A stretch of DNA of 64,000 nucleotides from positions 1,736,001-1,800,000 of the forward strand of contig NZ_CP063982.1 of the NCBI RefSeq assembly GCF_022811525.1. Reading direction: 5' to 3'. This DNA comes from Orrella daihaiensis (lineage in GTDB: Bacteria; Pseudomonadota; Gammaproteobacteria; Burkholderiales; Burkholderiaceae_B). The stretch's first letter is position 1. Every line of letters starts with the position of its first letter. The translations under genes and the position numbers were made by a program. Shown here one piece after another: positions 45,077-53,905 of the stretch. The notes beneath the pieces were generated by a model, which was given only the letters and a program-made list of their open reading frames with translations, did not search any database and was not told the origin of the DNA.

Positions 45077-46102
45077 TTAGAACTTCACGCCAGAAGCTTT
45101 CAGGTTGTTGTAGGCTTGCTGAGCAACGTCAGGATCAATTTTCATATCTTTGATTAGCCCATCCTGAATCGTCATGAGCTCTGCACGTGCAGCATCGATT
45201 TGGGCCGTCGTGGGCACAATCACTTGTAGGCCGTTGGCGATTAGCTCTTTTTTGGCCTCCTCTTGGGCACCTAGGGCCTTGTCGCGCTGCCACTTAACAG
45301 CAACATCCCAAGCTTCCAAAATGGCCTTTTGAATATTTGCCGGTTGAGCGTCCCAGAAATTCTGACGGATCATCGGAACATACTGGTTCAACTGGTTGTT
45401 GTCTTCAAAGCCGAACTTCATACCCGAGTCCATCAGCTTGGACGAGCGTGAGCTTTCATAAGTAGTTAGCAACCCGTCCATCACGCCCTGGCTCATAGCG
45501 AGTGGAACGTCTGGCCAGGGAACCAAGATACCAACACCACCGAGCTTATTGACTCGAGCGGCGTTACCCGTCCCGCCAGGATAGCGAATCTTCTTACCTT
45601 TGTATGTTTGGTAATCGATAGGCTGACTCACGCCGAAGGTGTTCTGCATACCAAGCAACATCCAAGGGCCAGGAATTTTGACGCGCAGACGTTCTTCAAA
45701 CTTCTTGTTCAGAAATTGTCCAAGATCGCCGTCCATTAATCCAATGACCTTGCTCGGCTCTACACCGTAAAACATTGGCAAACTCAAGAGCGCAGCGTTG
45801 GGCTCGGAGGCATCGAGCTGCCATGTGCCGGGAACCCCCATTTCCACGGAATTCTGGCGTAATGCACGGGGAATATCACGATCACGGAAGAGCTGACCGC
45901 TTGGATACAGTTCAATGTCGAAGTGATTGCCCGTGCGCTTTTTGAGCTCTTCGATGAACAACTCAACGCCGAGGTTGCGAACATGAGTTGGGTTGGTGTC
46001 GAGCGCGATACGCATCTTTTCAGCAGCAGATGCTGGCCCCACCATCATGACAGCTGCCATAGCGGTGATAGCGGATGCTAATAATTTTTTGTGTAACTTC
46101 AT
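45077..46102 (-). CDS. dctP: TRAP transporter periplasmic binding protein (DctP)
   Basis: 341 residues with a signal peptide (cut near ASAAE-KM). DctP features: IALDTNPTHVRNLGVELFIEEL, then HFDIELYPSGQLFRDRD, and YKGKKIRYPGGTGNA, with Arg in the position that usually binds the ligand carboxylate. ATG 46102 is preceded by AAGGAGA. A strong intrinsic terminator lies immediately upstream (46141-46180), so this operon is probably read separately from the PrpD-family set, or by read-through. Confidence 0.94.
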   Translation of the reverse strand: MKLHKKLLASAITAMAAVMMVGPASAAEKMRIALDTNPTHVRNLGVELFIEELKKRTGNHFDIELYPSGQLFRDRDIPRALRQNSVEMGVPGTWQLDASEPNAALLSLPMFYGVEPSKVIGLMDGDLGQFLNKKFEERLRVKIPGPWMLLGMQNTFGVSQPIDYQTYKGKKIRYPGGTGNAARVNKLGGVGILVPWPDVPLAMSQGVMDGLLTTYESSRSSKLMDSGMKFGFEDNNQLNQYVPMIRQNFWDAQPANIQKAILEAWDVAVKWQRDKALGAQEEAKKELIANGLQVIVPTTAQIDAARAELMTIQDGLIKDMKIDPDVAQQAYNNLKASGVKF

Positions 46103-46140
46103 TCTGGTGTCTCCTTAGTTTTAGTGCCTAACTGAAGATC

Positions 46141-46180
46141 AAAAAAACACAGCCATCCGACTCTAACGAATGGCTAAGTG
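46141..46180 (-). terminator. Rho-independent terminator after the PrpD-family gene
   Basis: On the minus strand AGCCAT (46175-46170) pairs with ATGGCT (46156-46151), with CAC/GTG extending the stem across a 2-base bulge, followed by seven U residues (46147-46141). Good form for an intrinsic terminator of the transcript ending at 46266. Confidence 0.8.
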
Positions 46181-46265
46181 TCTGTAAAGAAAGTATTGCG
46201 TTCCTCCTGTAGAAATTTGGGAAAACCCCGATAAAACGAGATTCATCCTCGTTATTACAAACTAG

Positions 46266-47636
46266 TCAATTAGCAAATAAACCTCTGACTGATGGCATCG
46301 CTTCTAAGTGCTGCAGTCGGCCGTATAGCTCATCGGCGCTCAACTCCAACTTGGCGCCGGACCGCACACCCGTCTCAACGCAATCGACGAACTTGGCTCT
46401 AAGTGCTTGCGATGTCATAGGGTTTAAAGCATTGCCCAAGGGAAATCTGATGTCACCGCTATCGATGACTTGGCCAGAATTCAACCTAATCTGGACACGA
46501 TCATTTAGCGCGAATGCGGGCTCTAGCGGACAGGGCTCGTGATTGATGACTGTATGCACCTTTTGAAACTGGTCCTGAACACAATCTTGCAGAACAAACT
46601 CGTCAGTTAACTGGCGCAAACCGACCTCCCGGTCAACAAGAGCACTAGCAACAGCAAACTCAATACTGAACTTCGCCTCAAGTGCAGTTTGGGGTTGGTG
46701 ATTACGCAACATGGATGCCTGGGCAGGCCCCATGGTGACCGTAATATCTGAAATTTCATTGGGGTTCAAATCATGCTCACTTGCCAACATCAGAGTGCCA
46801 TCAATTGCACGATGGCAGGAATAGCAGACCGGATAGCGCTTGATTGATAACCCGTATTCCAAAATACGCGGTACTCGACCAAGTTGCTCGACAGCACTCG
46901 TGGTATCAACATCACCTGCTATGGAGAGTGCCCGCAAAAAACCGGCATGATGCTCAAACACATCGTCCGTTGCCGTCATTCCCAGCTTGGCTAACTGAAT
47001 CGCTTCGATGGCATTTGAAGCCGCCCTACCAGCATGAAACGGCTTGGTCATTGTTCCAAAATTAGCGACCAACCCAGATGCCATACTGGCCGCAATGGCC
47101 ATGGCCCGAGCGCTTAACGATGAATCTAGGCGATACAAGTATGCCAACGCAGCGGCACACGCAACTGTTCCCATTACACCGGTAGGATGCCATCCTTTCA
47201 GGTGATATTTACCCGGCTCGCGACCAATCAGCTCAGCCCAAACCTCATAACCAACCGCATAAGCGTCTAGCGCATCTTGTCCCGATACGTCAAGAACGTG
47301 TCCCTGGGCCAATATGGCCGGCACAAGTACAGTACTTGGATGACCCGATAGGGCAACATCATCATAATCAAGCGCATGCGCTGCTGCGCCATTAATGCAC
47401 GCAGCCTGAGCAGCTGACTTTTCTAGTCGGGCGAAGGGTATTGGCGCAAGATCACCGCTAACCGCGTGCGCATAATGCTCCAACAAAACCTTCACAACCG
47501 GCTCGCTTGAGCCGGCCATCATCGTTCCGACAGTATCAATAAAACCAGTTTTTGCAACTTCGCGAACCTTGCCCGTATTTTCTGCAAAGTCCGGTCGAGC
47601 CACAAATTGCGCAATCGACTCGGTCAAGGTACTCAT
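46266..47636 (-). CDS. MmgE/PrpD family protein
   Basis: 456 residues of the MmgE/PrpD fold (2-methylcitrate dehydratase, cis-aconitate decarboxylase and relatives). Seen: DTVGTMMAGSSEP, INGAAAHALDYDDVALSGHPSTVLVPA and the GWHPTGVMGTVACAAALA block, all diagnostic. It is the last gene of the GntR-flanked operon with acyl-CoA dehydrogenase, HMG-CoA lyase, hydratase and CoA-transferase. It could hydrate, dehydrate or isomerise the imported dicarboxylate before or after CoA activation. Not PrpD itself, since no methylcitrate-cycle partner is here. Confidence 0.9.
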   Translation of the reverse strand: MSTLTESIAQFVARPDFAENTGKVREVAKTGFIDTVGTMMAGSSEPVVKVLLEHYAHAVSGDLAPIPFARLEKSAAQAACINGAAAHALDYDDVALSGHPSTVLVPAILAQGHVLDVSGQDALDAYAVGYEVWAELIGREPGKYHLKGWHPTGVMGTVACAAALAYLYRLDSSLSARAMAIAASMASGLVANFGTMTKPFHAGRAASNAIEAIQLAKLGMTATDDVFEHHAGFLRALSIAGDVDTTSAVEQLGRVPRILEYGLSIKRYPVCYSCHRAIDGTLMLASEHDLNPNEISDITVTMGPAQASMLRNHQPQTALEAKFSIEFAVASALVDREVGLRQLTDEFVLQDCVQDQFQKVHTVINHEPCPLEPAFALNDRVQIRLNSGQVIDSGDIRFPLGNALNPMTSQALRAKFVDCVETGVRSGAKLELSADELYGRLQHLEAMPSVRGLFAN

Positions 47637-47661
47637 TTAGCCACTCCTTATGACGTGATCG

Positions 47662-48843
47662 CTAAAACGATCGTGGCATACCTAAAATATGTTCGCCTAT
47701 GTATGACAGAACCAAATTGGTTGATATCGGTGCAATTTGAAACAGACGGGTTTCGCGCCACTTGCGTTCGACGTCATATTCACGGGCATAGCCGAATCCG
47801 CCATGGTTCTGTAAACAAGCCTCTGCAGCGTGCCAACACGCTTCGGAAGCCAGCAACTTACCCATGTTGGCATCATCGCCGCATGGCAAACCAGCATCGA
47901 ATTTGGCAGCCGCCCGGCGCAATACCATATCGGCTGCTTGGGTCTCAGCGTAAGCACGAGCAACAGGAAACTGAACAGCTTGGTTTTGCCCAATCGGGCG
48001 ATCAAAGACTCGACGCTCATTGACGTAATCAACTGATTTCTTGGTAAACCAGCGAGCATCACCAATCGCTTCGGCTGAGACTAGGATACGCTCGGCATTC
48101 ATGCCATCCAGAATGTAGCGAAAGCCCTTGCCTTCCTGCCCTATCAGGCTACTAAAGGGAATACGCAAATTGTCAAAAAACACTTCTGTGGTGTTGTGAT
48201 TGACCATTGCTTTAAGAGGGCGGATATCGAGTCCTTTATTTCGCGCTTCCCGGATATCAATCAGAAATACTGACAGCCCCTCACTTTTCTTGTTGACTTC
48301 CTCCAGTGGAGTTGTTCGGGCCAACAACAACATCAAATCGGAATACAGGGCTCTGGAGGTCCACACCTTTTGACCGTTAATGACATACTCGTCACCATCC
48401 CGAACAGCACGGGTTTTCAGTTTCGTTGTGTCCGTACCAGATGTCGGCTCCGTCACGCCAAACGCTTGCAACCGTAGTCGACCCGCTGCAATGTCGGGCA
48501 AGTATTGTTTTTTTTGTTCCTCGCTTCCGTGGCGCAGAACCGTACCCATGGTGTACATCTGTGCGTGACAGGCGCCAGCGCTGCAGCCACTGGCGTGTAT
48601 TTCCTCGAGGATCACCATGGCTGCACGCAACGGCATCCCACTGCCACCATACTCCTCTGGAATCAGTGCACCCAAGAATCCAGCGTCAGTTAAGGCCTGG
48701 ACGAACTCGCTGGGATATCCCTCTCTTTCTTCGAGTTCACGCCAATAGCTTCCAGGAAAGTCCTCACACACCCTTCTGACGCTCTCACGGATTTCCGAAT
48801 AATCCTCGCCGCAACTGACAACGAGGTCATTAATGTCCTGCAT
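47662..48843 (-). CDS. Acyl-CoA dehydrogenase
   Basis: 393 residues, standard length. Motifs: GVTEPTSGTDTTKLKTRAV (FAD/substrate), GQKVWTSRALYSDLML, IREARNKGLDIRPLKAMVNHNTTEVFFDN (split in the beta domain), NHGGFGYAREYDVERKWRE with the FAD signature region. The catalytic base was not assigned. ATG 48843 has AGGGGA upstream; a longer ATG (48879) lacks a ribosome site. It would oxidise a saturated acyl-CoA; with the AUH-like hydratase and HMG-CoA lyase beside it, 3-methylglutaryl-CoA is a plausible substrate. Confidence 0.9.
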   Translation of the reverse strand: MQDINDLVVSCGEDYSEIRESVRRVCEDFPGSYWRELEEREGYPSEFVQALTDAGFLGALIPEEYGGSGMPLRAAMVILEEIHASGCSAGACHAQMYTMGTVLRHGSEEQKKQYLPDIAAGRLRLQAFGVTEPTSGTDTTKLKTRAVRDGDEYVINGQKVWTSRALYSDLMLLLARTTPLEEVNKKSEGLSVFLIDIREARNKGLDIRPLKAMVNHNTTEVFFDNLRIPFSSLIGQEGKGFRYILDGMNAERILVSAEAIGDARWFTKKSVDYVNERRVFDRPIGQNQAVQFPVARAYAETQAADMVLRRAAAKFDAGLPCGDDANMGKLLASEACWHAAEACLQNHGGFGYAREYDVERKWRETRLFQIAPISTNLVLSYIGEHILGMPRSF

Positions 48844-48888
48844 GCTTGTCCCCTGCACTTTTTTAGTAGGATCAATCATCAAGCATCG

Positions 48889-49833
48889 CTAGGCAGCGAA
48901 TTGGGCTTGACCGACAGAAACATAATTCTTGGGAAGCCCAGCTTTGGCCAGTGCACCCTGCATGGGAATATCCGGTAACGTCTGCTCGATGATTTGTCGC
49001 ACTTGAACTAATTTCTGCAAATCGACACCTGTGTCAAAACCCATCGAATCGAGCATGAAACAGAGGTCTTCCATGACGATGTTGCCAGTCGCACCGGGCG
49101 CAAATGGACAACCTCCCAGACCAGCAAGTGACGCATCAAAGGCTCGTATCCCACAATCAAGGGCAGCACTCACATTAGCCAATCCCGTGCCCCGCGTATC
49201 GTGAAAGTGTGCCGCTACCGGCACCGAACCAACCGCGGAAAGCACAGCTTGAAAGACTTCCCGAACCTGCTTTGGATCTGCATAGCCAACGGTATCTGCT
49301 ACCACGAGTTCATCTGCACCAGCCTTAACGAGCGCTTGGGCGCAATGAACAACGTCAGCCACGTTGATCTTGCCTTCATAGGAGCAGCCCAGGGCGGTTG
49401 ACAAGCCACCGGTGATAATAGGCTGACTATTCTTGGGTTGTTCTCGAATTAAGCGAACGATTTGTTCAAAGTCAGCAATCGACTCTTCTCGCTCACGGCG
49501 CACGTTCTTCAAATTATGTGTTCGACTGACTGACATCACAAAATTCAGCTTCTTGACACCCAATTCGAGACCGCGTTGCGCGCCTTTCATGTTGGGTATG
49601 AGCGCTGACACCATTAGGTTGGGCACATCCAAGGCGCCAGCAGTCACTTCAGCCGCATCCGCAAACTGCGGAATAAGTTTGGGTGGCACATAAGATGTCA
49701 CTTCAATCTCTGGTACGCCAGCAGCAGCCTCGGCAGCAATCCATCTCAGCTTGCTATCTGTCGGCATAAACGTAGGATGAATTTGCAATCCATCTCTTAA
49801 CCCTACTTCTCTAACGATGACTTTTTCCGTCAT
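48889..49833 (-). CDS. Hydroxymethylglutaryl-CoA lyase (HMGL) family protein
   Basis: 314 residues, TIM barrel. VREVGLRDGLQ (Arg/Asp metal and catalytic start), HFHDTRGTGL (metal-binding His pair) and the family signature SLAGLGGCPFAPGATGN with the catalytic cysteine are all present; this matches HMG-CoA lyase closely. ATG 49833 follows a GGGGG tract, and the frame extends to 49902 into the hydratase gene. HMGL cleaves HMG-CoA to acetyl-CoA and acetoacetate; relatives cleave citramalyl-CoA-like substrates, which cannot be excluded. Confidence 0.93.
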   Translation of the reverse strand: MTEKVIVREVGLRDGLQIHPTFMPTDSKLRWIAAEAAAGVPEIEVTSYVPPKLIPQFADAAEVTAGALDVPNLMVSALIPNMKGAQRGLELGVKKLNFVMSVSRTHNLKNVRREREESIADFEQIVRLIREQPKNSQPIITGGLSTALGCSYEGKINVADVVHCAQALVKAGADELVVADTVGYADPKQVREVFQAVLSAVGSVPVAAHFHDTRGTGLANVSAALDCGIRAFDASLAGLGGCPFAPGATGNIVMEDLCFMLDSMGFDTGVDLQKLVQVRQIIEQTLPDIPMQGALAKAGLPKNYVSVGQAQFAA

Positions 49834-49867
49834 TTTTTCCCCCGCCTGTTGGCACGCCTGAAGTGCC

Positions 49868-50668
49868 TTACTTACCCTGAAATTTTGGTGCTCGTTTCTC
49901 ATTGAAGGCTAGAACGCCTTCCATCCTGTCTTCGGTATCAATCAAATGGTTATAAGCCTCAACCTCGAATCGCAATGCCGTGCGTAGTTCCATTTGCCCG
50001 CCGTAACGGATCGACTTTTTAACTTGTCGCACTGACAATGGCGCATTTGAGGCAATTACCTTGGCTGTCTCTAGCGCTTTGGCAAGCACTTGGTCATGCT
50101 CAAAAACTGCGTTTACCAGGCCCCATTCAAAAGCTTGCTGCGACTGAAATGGCCGACCAGTCATGATGATTTCTTTAGCTCGCCGCTCGCCGATGGCGCG
50201 GGGTAAATTTTGCGTACCACCAGCACCTGGCATAATGCCCAGCGTCACTTCGGTTAAAGCGAACCTCGCATTTTCGCTGGCATAAATAAAGTCGCAAGAC
50301 AAAGCCAGCTCCAAGCCGCCAGCATATGCATGCCCGTTAACCGCAGCAATGATCGGCAGCGGCAAATCAACCAGTGTCCAATACATGCGTTCGAAAAGCT
50401 CGTGCTGCAGCGTCCATTGACGCTTTGTCATGCCGTTGCGCTCTTTTAAATCACCACCAGCACAAAAGATTCGATCACCAGCGCCGGTGAGGACGACGCA
50501 TCGGACATCATCAGGATCAGCTGTCAGTCGATTCCATAAATCAAGCAGATCATGTCCGGTCTGCGTATTAATGGCATTACCGACCTGCGGCCTGTTTAGA
50601 GTGACCTGCAAAATGTGGTCACCCAGCAATTCAGTTGCAATTGTTTCGTACGAAGGTAGCGCCAACAT
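49868..50668 (-). CDS. Enoyl-CoA hydratase, AUH (methylglutaconyl-CoA hydratase)-like
   Basis: 266 residues, crotonase fold. FCAGGDLKERNGM closely mirrors the FCAGADLKERAKM segment of AUH methylglutaconyl-CoA hydratases, followed by NGHAYAGGLELALSCDF and LGIMPGAGGTQNLPRAIG, and the C-terminal EGVLAFNEKRAPKFQGK, all as in that branch. ATG 50668 has AGGGGAA upstream. It would hydrate 3-methylglutaconyl-CoA to HMG-CoA, the substrate of the lyase downstream. The recall of the AUH pattern is from memory. Confidence 0.88.
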   Translation of the reverse strand: MLALPSYETIATELLGDHILQVTLNRPQVGNAINTQTGHDLLDLWNRLTADPDDVRCVVLTGAGDRIFCAGGDLKERNGMTKRQWTLQHELFERMYWTLVDLPLPIIAAVNGHAYAGGLELALSCDFIYASENARFALTEVTLGIMPGAGGTQNLPRAIGERRAKEIIMTGRPFQSQQAFEWGLVNAVFEHDQVLAKALETAKVIASNAPLSVRQVKKSIRYGGQMELRTALRFEVEAYNHLIDTEDRMEGVLAFNEKRAPKFQGK

Positions 50669-50670
50669 GC

Positions 50671-51840
50671 TCAAAGGTTCCCCTGCAGTAGATGGTTGTG
50701 CTCGCCAAGTTTTGGAGGAGCGGCGTAAGGCGCAGGACGTTGACCGTCAAAACTGATCGGCAGTCCAAGAAACTTCATTTGCGTTCCTGGCACATCCTGT
50801 ACCAAACCCAAGGCCTGGGTTTGAGGGTGATCCAACATCTGAGCCAAATTATTCACTGGTGCGCATGGGATACCTGCAGCGTCCAAAAGCTGCTCCCAAT
50901 GCTCGGTCGACTGTTGCGCAATTAGCGGGTCGATCAATGCATAGAGCTCGACCTGATTCTTAACCCGGTTAGGGTTGTCGATGAATCTCGGATCCTCAGC
51001 CCATCGCTCATGCCCAAGCACACTCGCCAATGCTCTAAAAAGCTTGTCACTGCCGGCCGCGATCACCAACTCGCCATCAAGCGTCTTGTAACCTTTATAG
51101 GGCACGATACCCGATGCGCCTGATCCTTGACGCTGCGCCAGTTCACCACTAGCCAAATATTGAGAAGCCAGCAGGGAAACCCAGCAACTCGCTGTCTCAA
51201 AAAGCGATACGTCCACCACTCGGCCTCGGCCGGTTTGAACACGTTCGAGCACAGCCGCCAAGGCGCCGATGACAGCCCACATGCCAGTGCCCATATCCAC
51301 CAAAGAAGCACCCACGCGTACTGCCGGCCTTCCTGGCTCACCGGTGGTACTCATAATTCCACCGAAAGCCTGCATGAGTGGATCGTAGCCAGGCTTCTCT
51401 TTCAATGGACCTACGCGCCCGAACGCACCGAGGTTGCAATAAATCAGGGCAGGCTTTTTCTGAAGCAACGTTGCCCCATCAATACCCAGCTTTTCGACCT
51501 GTCCAGGCCTCAAATTCTGAATGACAATGTCGGCATGCTCAACGATAAATTCAACCAAAGCAGCCACTTCCTGAGGCTGCCGTAAATCACAAACCACAGA
51601 TAGTTTGTTGCGATTAAGCGCCTGAAAGTAGGCCGAAGCACCCTCCCAGAACGGCGGCCCCCAACCACGAGCATCATCTCCGGCCGGCTTCTCAACCTTA
51701 ATGAGACGGGCACCGAGTTCACTAAAAATTTGTCCGGCAAACGGCGCTGCTACGCTGTTGCTGATTTCAACAACAGTAAGATTTGCAAACGGGGCTACTG
51801 CTAAGTGGCGATCCGTTGTATCTTTGGCAAATTCAGTCAT
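50671..51840 (-). CDS. CaiB/BaiF family CoA-transferase (third copy)
   Basis: 389 residues. LTVVEISNSVAAPFAGQIFSELGARLIKVE (two blocks), GDDARGWGPPFW, NRNKLSVVCDLRQPQE, DIVIQNLRPGQVEKLG and GYDPLMQAFGGIM are the usual class III transferase motifs; the catalytic Asp should lie in GASLVDMGTGM. ATG 51840; the frame runs to 51903. First gene of the operon that divergently faces a GntR regulator. It would activate the imported acid by CoA transfer. Confidence 0.9.
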   Translation of the reverse strand: MTEFAKDTTDRHLAVAPFANLTVVEISNSVAAPFAGQIFSELGARLIKVEKPAGDDARGWGPPFWEGASAYFQALNRNKLSVVCDLRQPQEVAALVEFIVEHADIVIQNLRPGQVEKLGIDGATLLQKKPALIYCNLGAFGRVGPLKEKPGYDPLMQAFGGIMSTTGEPGRPAVRVGASLVDMGTGMWAVIGALAAVLERVQTGRGRVVDVSLFETASCWVSLLASQYLASGELAQRQGSGASGIVPYKGYKTLDGELVIAAGSDKLFRALASVLGHERWAEDPRFIDNPNRVKNQVELYALIDPLIAQQSTEHWEQLLDAAGIPCAPVNNLAQMLDHPQTQALGLVQDVPGTQMKFLGLPISFDGQRPAPYAAPPKLGEHNHLLQGNL

Positions 51841-51885
51841 ATTGTTTGGTTGCTTGACTTTACGCTTATGCGAACATTGTACGGA

Positions 51886-51899
51886 CAAAGCAAGCTTTG
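51886..51899. promoter_or_regulatory. Palindrome in gntR/CoA-transferase divergent region
   Basis: CAAAGC-AA-GCTTTG is a 6+2+6 dyad midway between divergent starts at 51840 and 51959; a smaller TTGT-ACGG-ACAA dyad overlaps its left side at 51877-51888. The adjacent GntR protein is the natural candidate to bind here. Confidence 0.45.
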
Positions 51900-51958
51900 C
51901 CAAGTGGTTTTTTATTAATTTTTATCGGTGAAAACCATTACCTGTAGCGACAACATCG

Positions 51959-52741
51959 ATGCCAGTCAATTCAGCTTCCCGACCAACCAAAAAACAACCA
52001 GGACCGAGCAGCCCACGTTATCTTTGGCTACACGACTGCCTGTTGAAAGACATCCAAACAGGCAAGTATCCAGTTGGCGGACAGTTCCCTACTGAAGAAC
52101 AAATTGCGTCGACTTACCAGGTGAGTCGACATACCGTGCGTGAAGCCACACGGCGGCTGTCAGAAACTGGACTGATTAGCCGAAGGCGCAGTACGGGCAC
52201 CATCGTGACCGCAACCCACCCAACTGATAAGTCTTACGTTGCGGCATTGGGCTCAATGAAAGAACTGATGGACTACACCATGAGCACTCAGCTTGAGGTG
52301 TTCGGTCAGATGACTATTGATGCAAGCGATGAATTAGCGCAGACCCTGGGTTGCGAACCCAGTTCTAAATGGGTCATGCTCAAAACCTTTCGCAAGGTGC
52401 TAAATGAGCCAGAGCCTATTTCCTACACTGAGGTATACCTGCGACCTGAGTTTGAAGACATTGCCAAGCACCTACATGGCCGGCATCCGAGCATTCTTGA
52501 GTTGCACAGGCGTCTATTTGACGATCCAGTGCACTCCGTGGTCCAAAGAATTGAAGCCATGAAAATGCCGCGTAAAGCCGCACAAGCGCTCGGACTCACC
52601 AGCAACGATCCAACACTAAAAATGACTCGTATCTACGAAGACAAAAATGGGCGAGTGATGAGTGCATCGCAAAATTTTTATGTCGCCCAGCGCTTTGAGC
52701 TCATCACTCGGTGGAGTGAAACTGGAGAAACCGTGCTTTAG
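51959..52741 (+). CDS. GntR-family transcriptional regulator, HutC subfamily
   Basis: 260 residues. N-terminal winged helix (YPVGGQFPTEEQIASTYQVSRHTVREATRRL) and a UTRA effector domain (FRKVLNEPEPISYTEVYLRPEF, ending ISHS-like MTRIYEDKNGRVMSASQNFYVAQRFEL). ATG 51959. Divergent from the CoA-transferase/hydratase/HMG-CoA lyase/acyl-CoA dehydrogenase/PrpD operon, so it very probably represses that operon and is relieved by a pathway intermediate. Confidence 0.92.
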   Translation: MPVNSASRPTKKQPGPSSPRYLWLHDCLLKDIQTGKYPVGGQFPTEEQIASTYQVSRHTVREATRRLSETGLISRRRSTGTIVTATHPTDKSYVAALGSMKELMDYTMSTQLEVFGQMTIDASDELAQTLGCEPSSKWVMLKTFRKVLNEPEPISYTEVYLRPEFEDIAKHLHGRHPSILELHRRLFDDPVHSVVQRIEAMKMPRKAAQALGLTSNDPTLKMTRIYEDKNGRVMSASQNFYVAQRFELITRWSETGETVL

Positions 52742-52743
52742 GC

Positions 52744-52783
52744 AAAAGGCTGGCTGCCACACGAGTGCGCAGACCAGCCTTTT
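52744..52783. terminator. Bidirectional intrinsic terminator
   Basis: AAAAGGCTGG (52744-52753) pairs perfectly with CCAGCCTTTT (52774-52783). Lies between the convergent gntR and deacylase genes and has an A/T tract on each side, so it can stop both transcripts. Confidence 0.75.
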
Positions 52784-52867
52784 ACTCAAATCAGCTGACT
52801 GTTAATCCAATCCCCGTATGTATCAATAGTATGCGTGGTTCACCTAATTTCGAGACAGGGACATGGC

Positions 52868-53851
52868 TTACATCAGCTGACCTAGACGAACCATCGTAGT
52901 GCCAATTTTCCATTGCTTTGATACGGAGGGCATTACCAGTACCGTATTGTCATAGGGCGCAACCACGGTTTCGTCGCCATTTTTAGCAATTGGATCACCC
53001 TTCTTGGGGATTACTTCCAATCCTTTGAAAGGCTGCACAAAACTGAACTCTGACGATTTAGCAACCACTGCCTCAGTCACCTTCACGACCTTATGCGATT
53101 TGGCTTGCAAGCTTGCGTTCAAATGACTCGCAACCGCTTCATGCGAAATGACTTCTCGATCAATTAAGAAACGCAACATGGTCTGGCGTGCCACGTCAAC
53201 AGAAGACTTCTCCCAATGTTGCCCACATTCAATCAGAATGGCTGTTTTGGGATTGTTAGGATCGGCAAAGTGCGGGCGTTCAATCATTCGCTTACCTGAT
53301 GGGTGTCCAGTGTCGTACATAAGACATTCCGGAATGCCAAGCCGCTTGGAGAGTTCAACAGCTTTGTCAGCACCCTCTCCTGTTACACCACACACCATCA
53401 GTGGCGCACATGGTTCGTGCATCGAGTGAATATCAAGCAGATAATCAGCCGAATCAACGAATGGCAACAATAAGCGGGCCCGCTCAAGTTCAGCAGAGTT
53501 TTTATTGCTTTTCAGATACTCATCTGACCAAACACGATTAAAGTCCTCGTCCGTGTATCTGCTGATGCCTGGATTGGCTGGGTCCCAGCGCGCAAATGCT
53601 GCAAGGTTGCCAAAAGTCATCGTCAGAACGCCCTTTTGCGGCTTGAATCCCTGCGACAAAAACCACTCCATCACGATTGCGCCGCAAATCTCATTGCCAT
53701 GCGTGAGCGACTGAACCATCACATTAGGGCCCGGCTTGCCGCTATCGAACTGCCATACAAAGTCCACACCAGTATTACCTGCTTGCCACCGCGTAATATC
53801 CGGGGCTTGGATGTCAACAGGATTGGTATTAATAGGGGTTACTTGGTTCAT
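52868..53851 (-). CDS. M14 succinylglutamate desuccinylase/aspartoacylase family hydrolase
   Basis: About 327 residues, zinc carboxypeptidase fold. Zinc ligands: His51 and Glu54 in THGNE and His142 in LDIHSMH; catalytic Glu208 in ILIECGQHW; SRYTDEDFNRVW is a further family block. The start is uncertain (ATG 53851, 53860 or 53869, none with a strong ribosome site). Such enzymes remove acyl groups from N-acyl amino acids. Co-oriented with an Opp-like ABC operon directly upstream, suggesting that imported N-acyl amino acids or small peptides are deacylated. Confidence 0.87.
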   Translation of the reverse strand: MNQVTPINTNPVDIQAPDITRWQAGNTGVDFVWQFDSGKPGPNVMVQSLTHGNEICGAIVMEWFLSQGFKPQKGVLTMTFGNLAAFARWDPANPGISRYTDEDFNRVWSDEYLKSNKNSAELERARLLLPFVDSADYLLDIHSMHEPCAPLMVCGVTGEGADKAVELSKRLGIPECLMYDTGHPSGKRMIERPHFADPNNPKTAILIECGQHWEKSSVDVARQTMLRFLIDREVISHEAVASHLNASLQAKSHKVVKVTEAVVAKSSEFSFVQPFKGLEVIPKKGDPIAKNGDETVVAPYDNTVLVMPSVSKQWKIGTTMVRLGQLM

Positions 53852-53905
53852 GTGGGTCATCCGAAACATTAAAGAAAGGTGATAAACGAATTCCTACCAT
53901 CGGCT

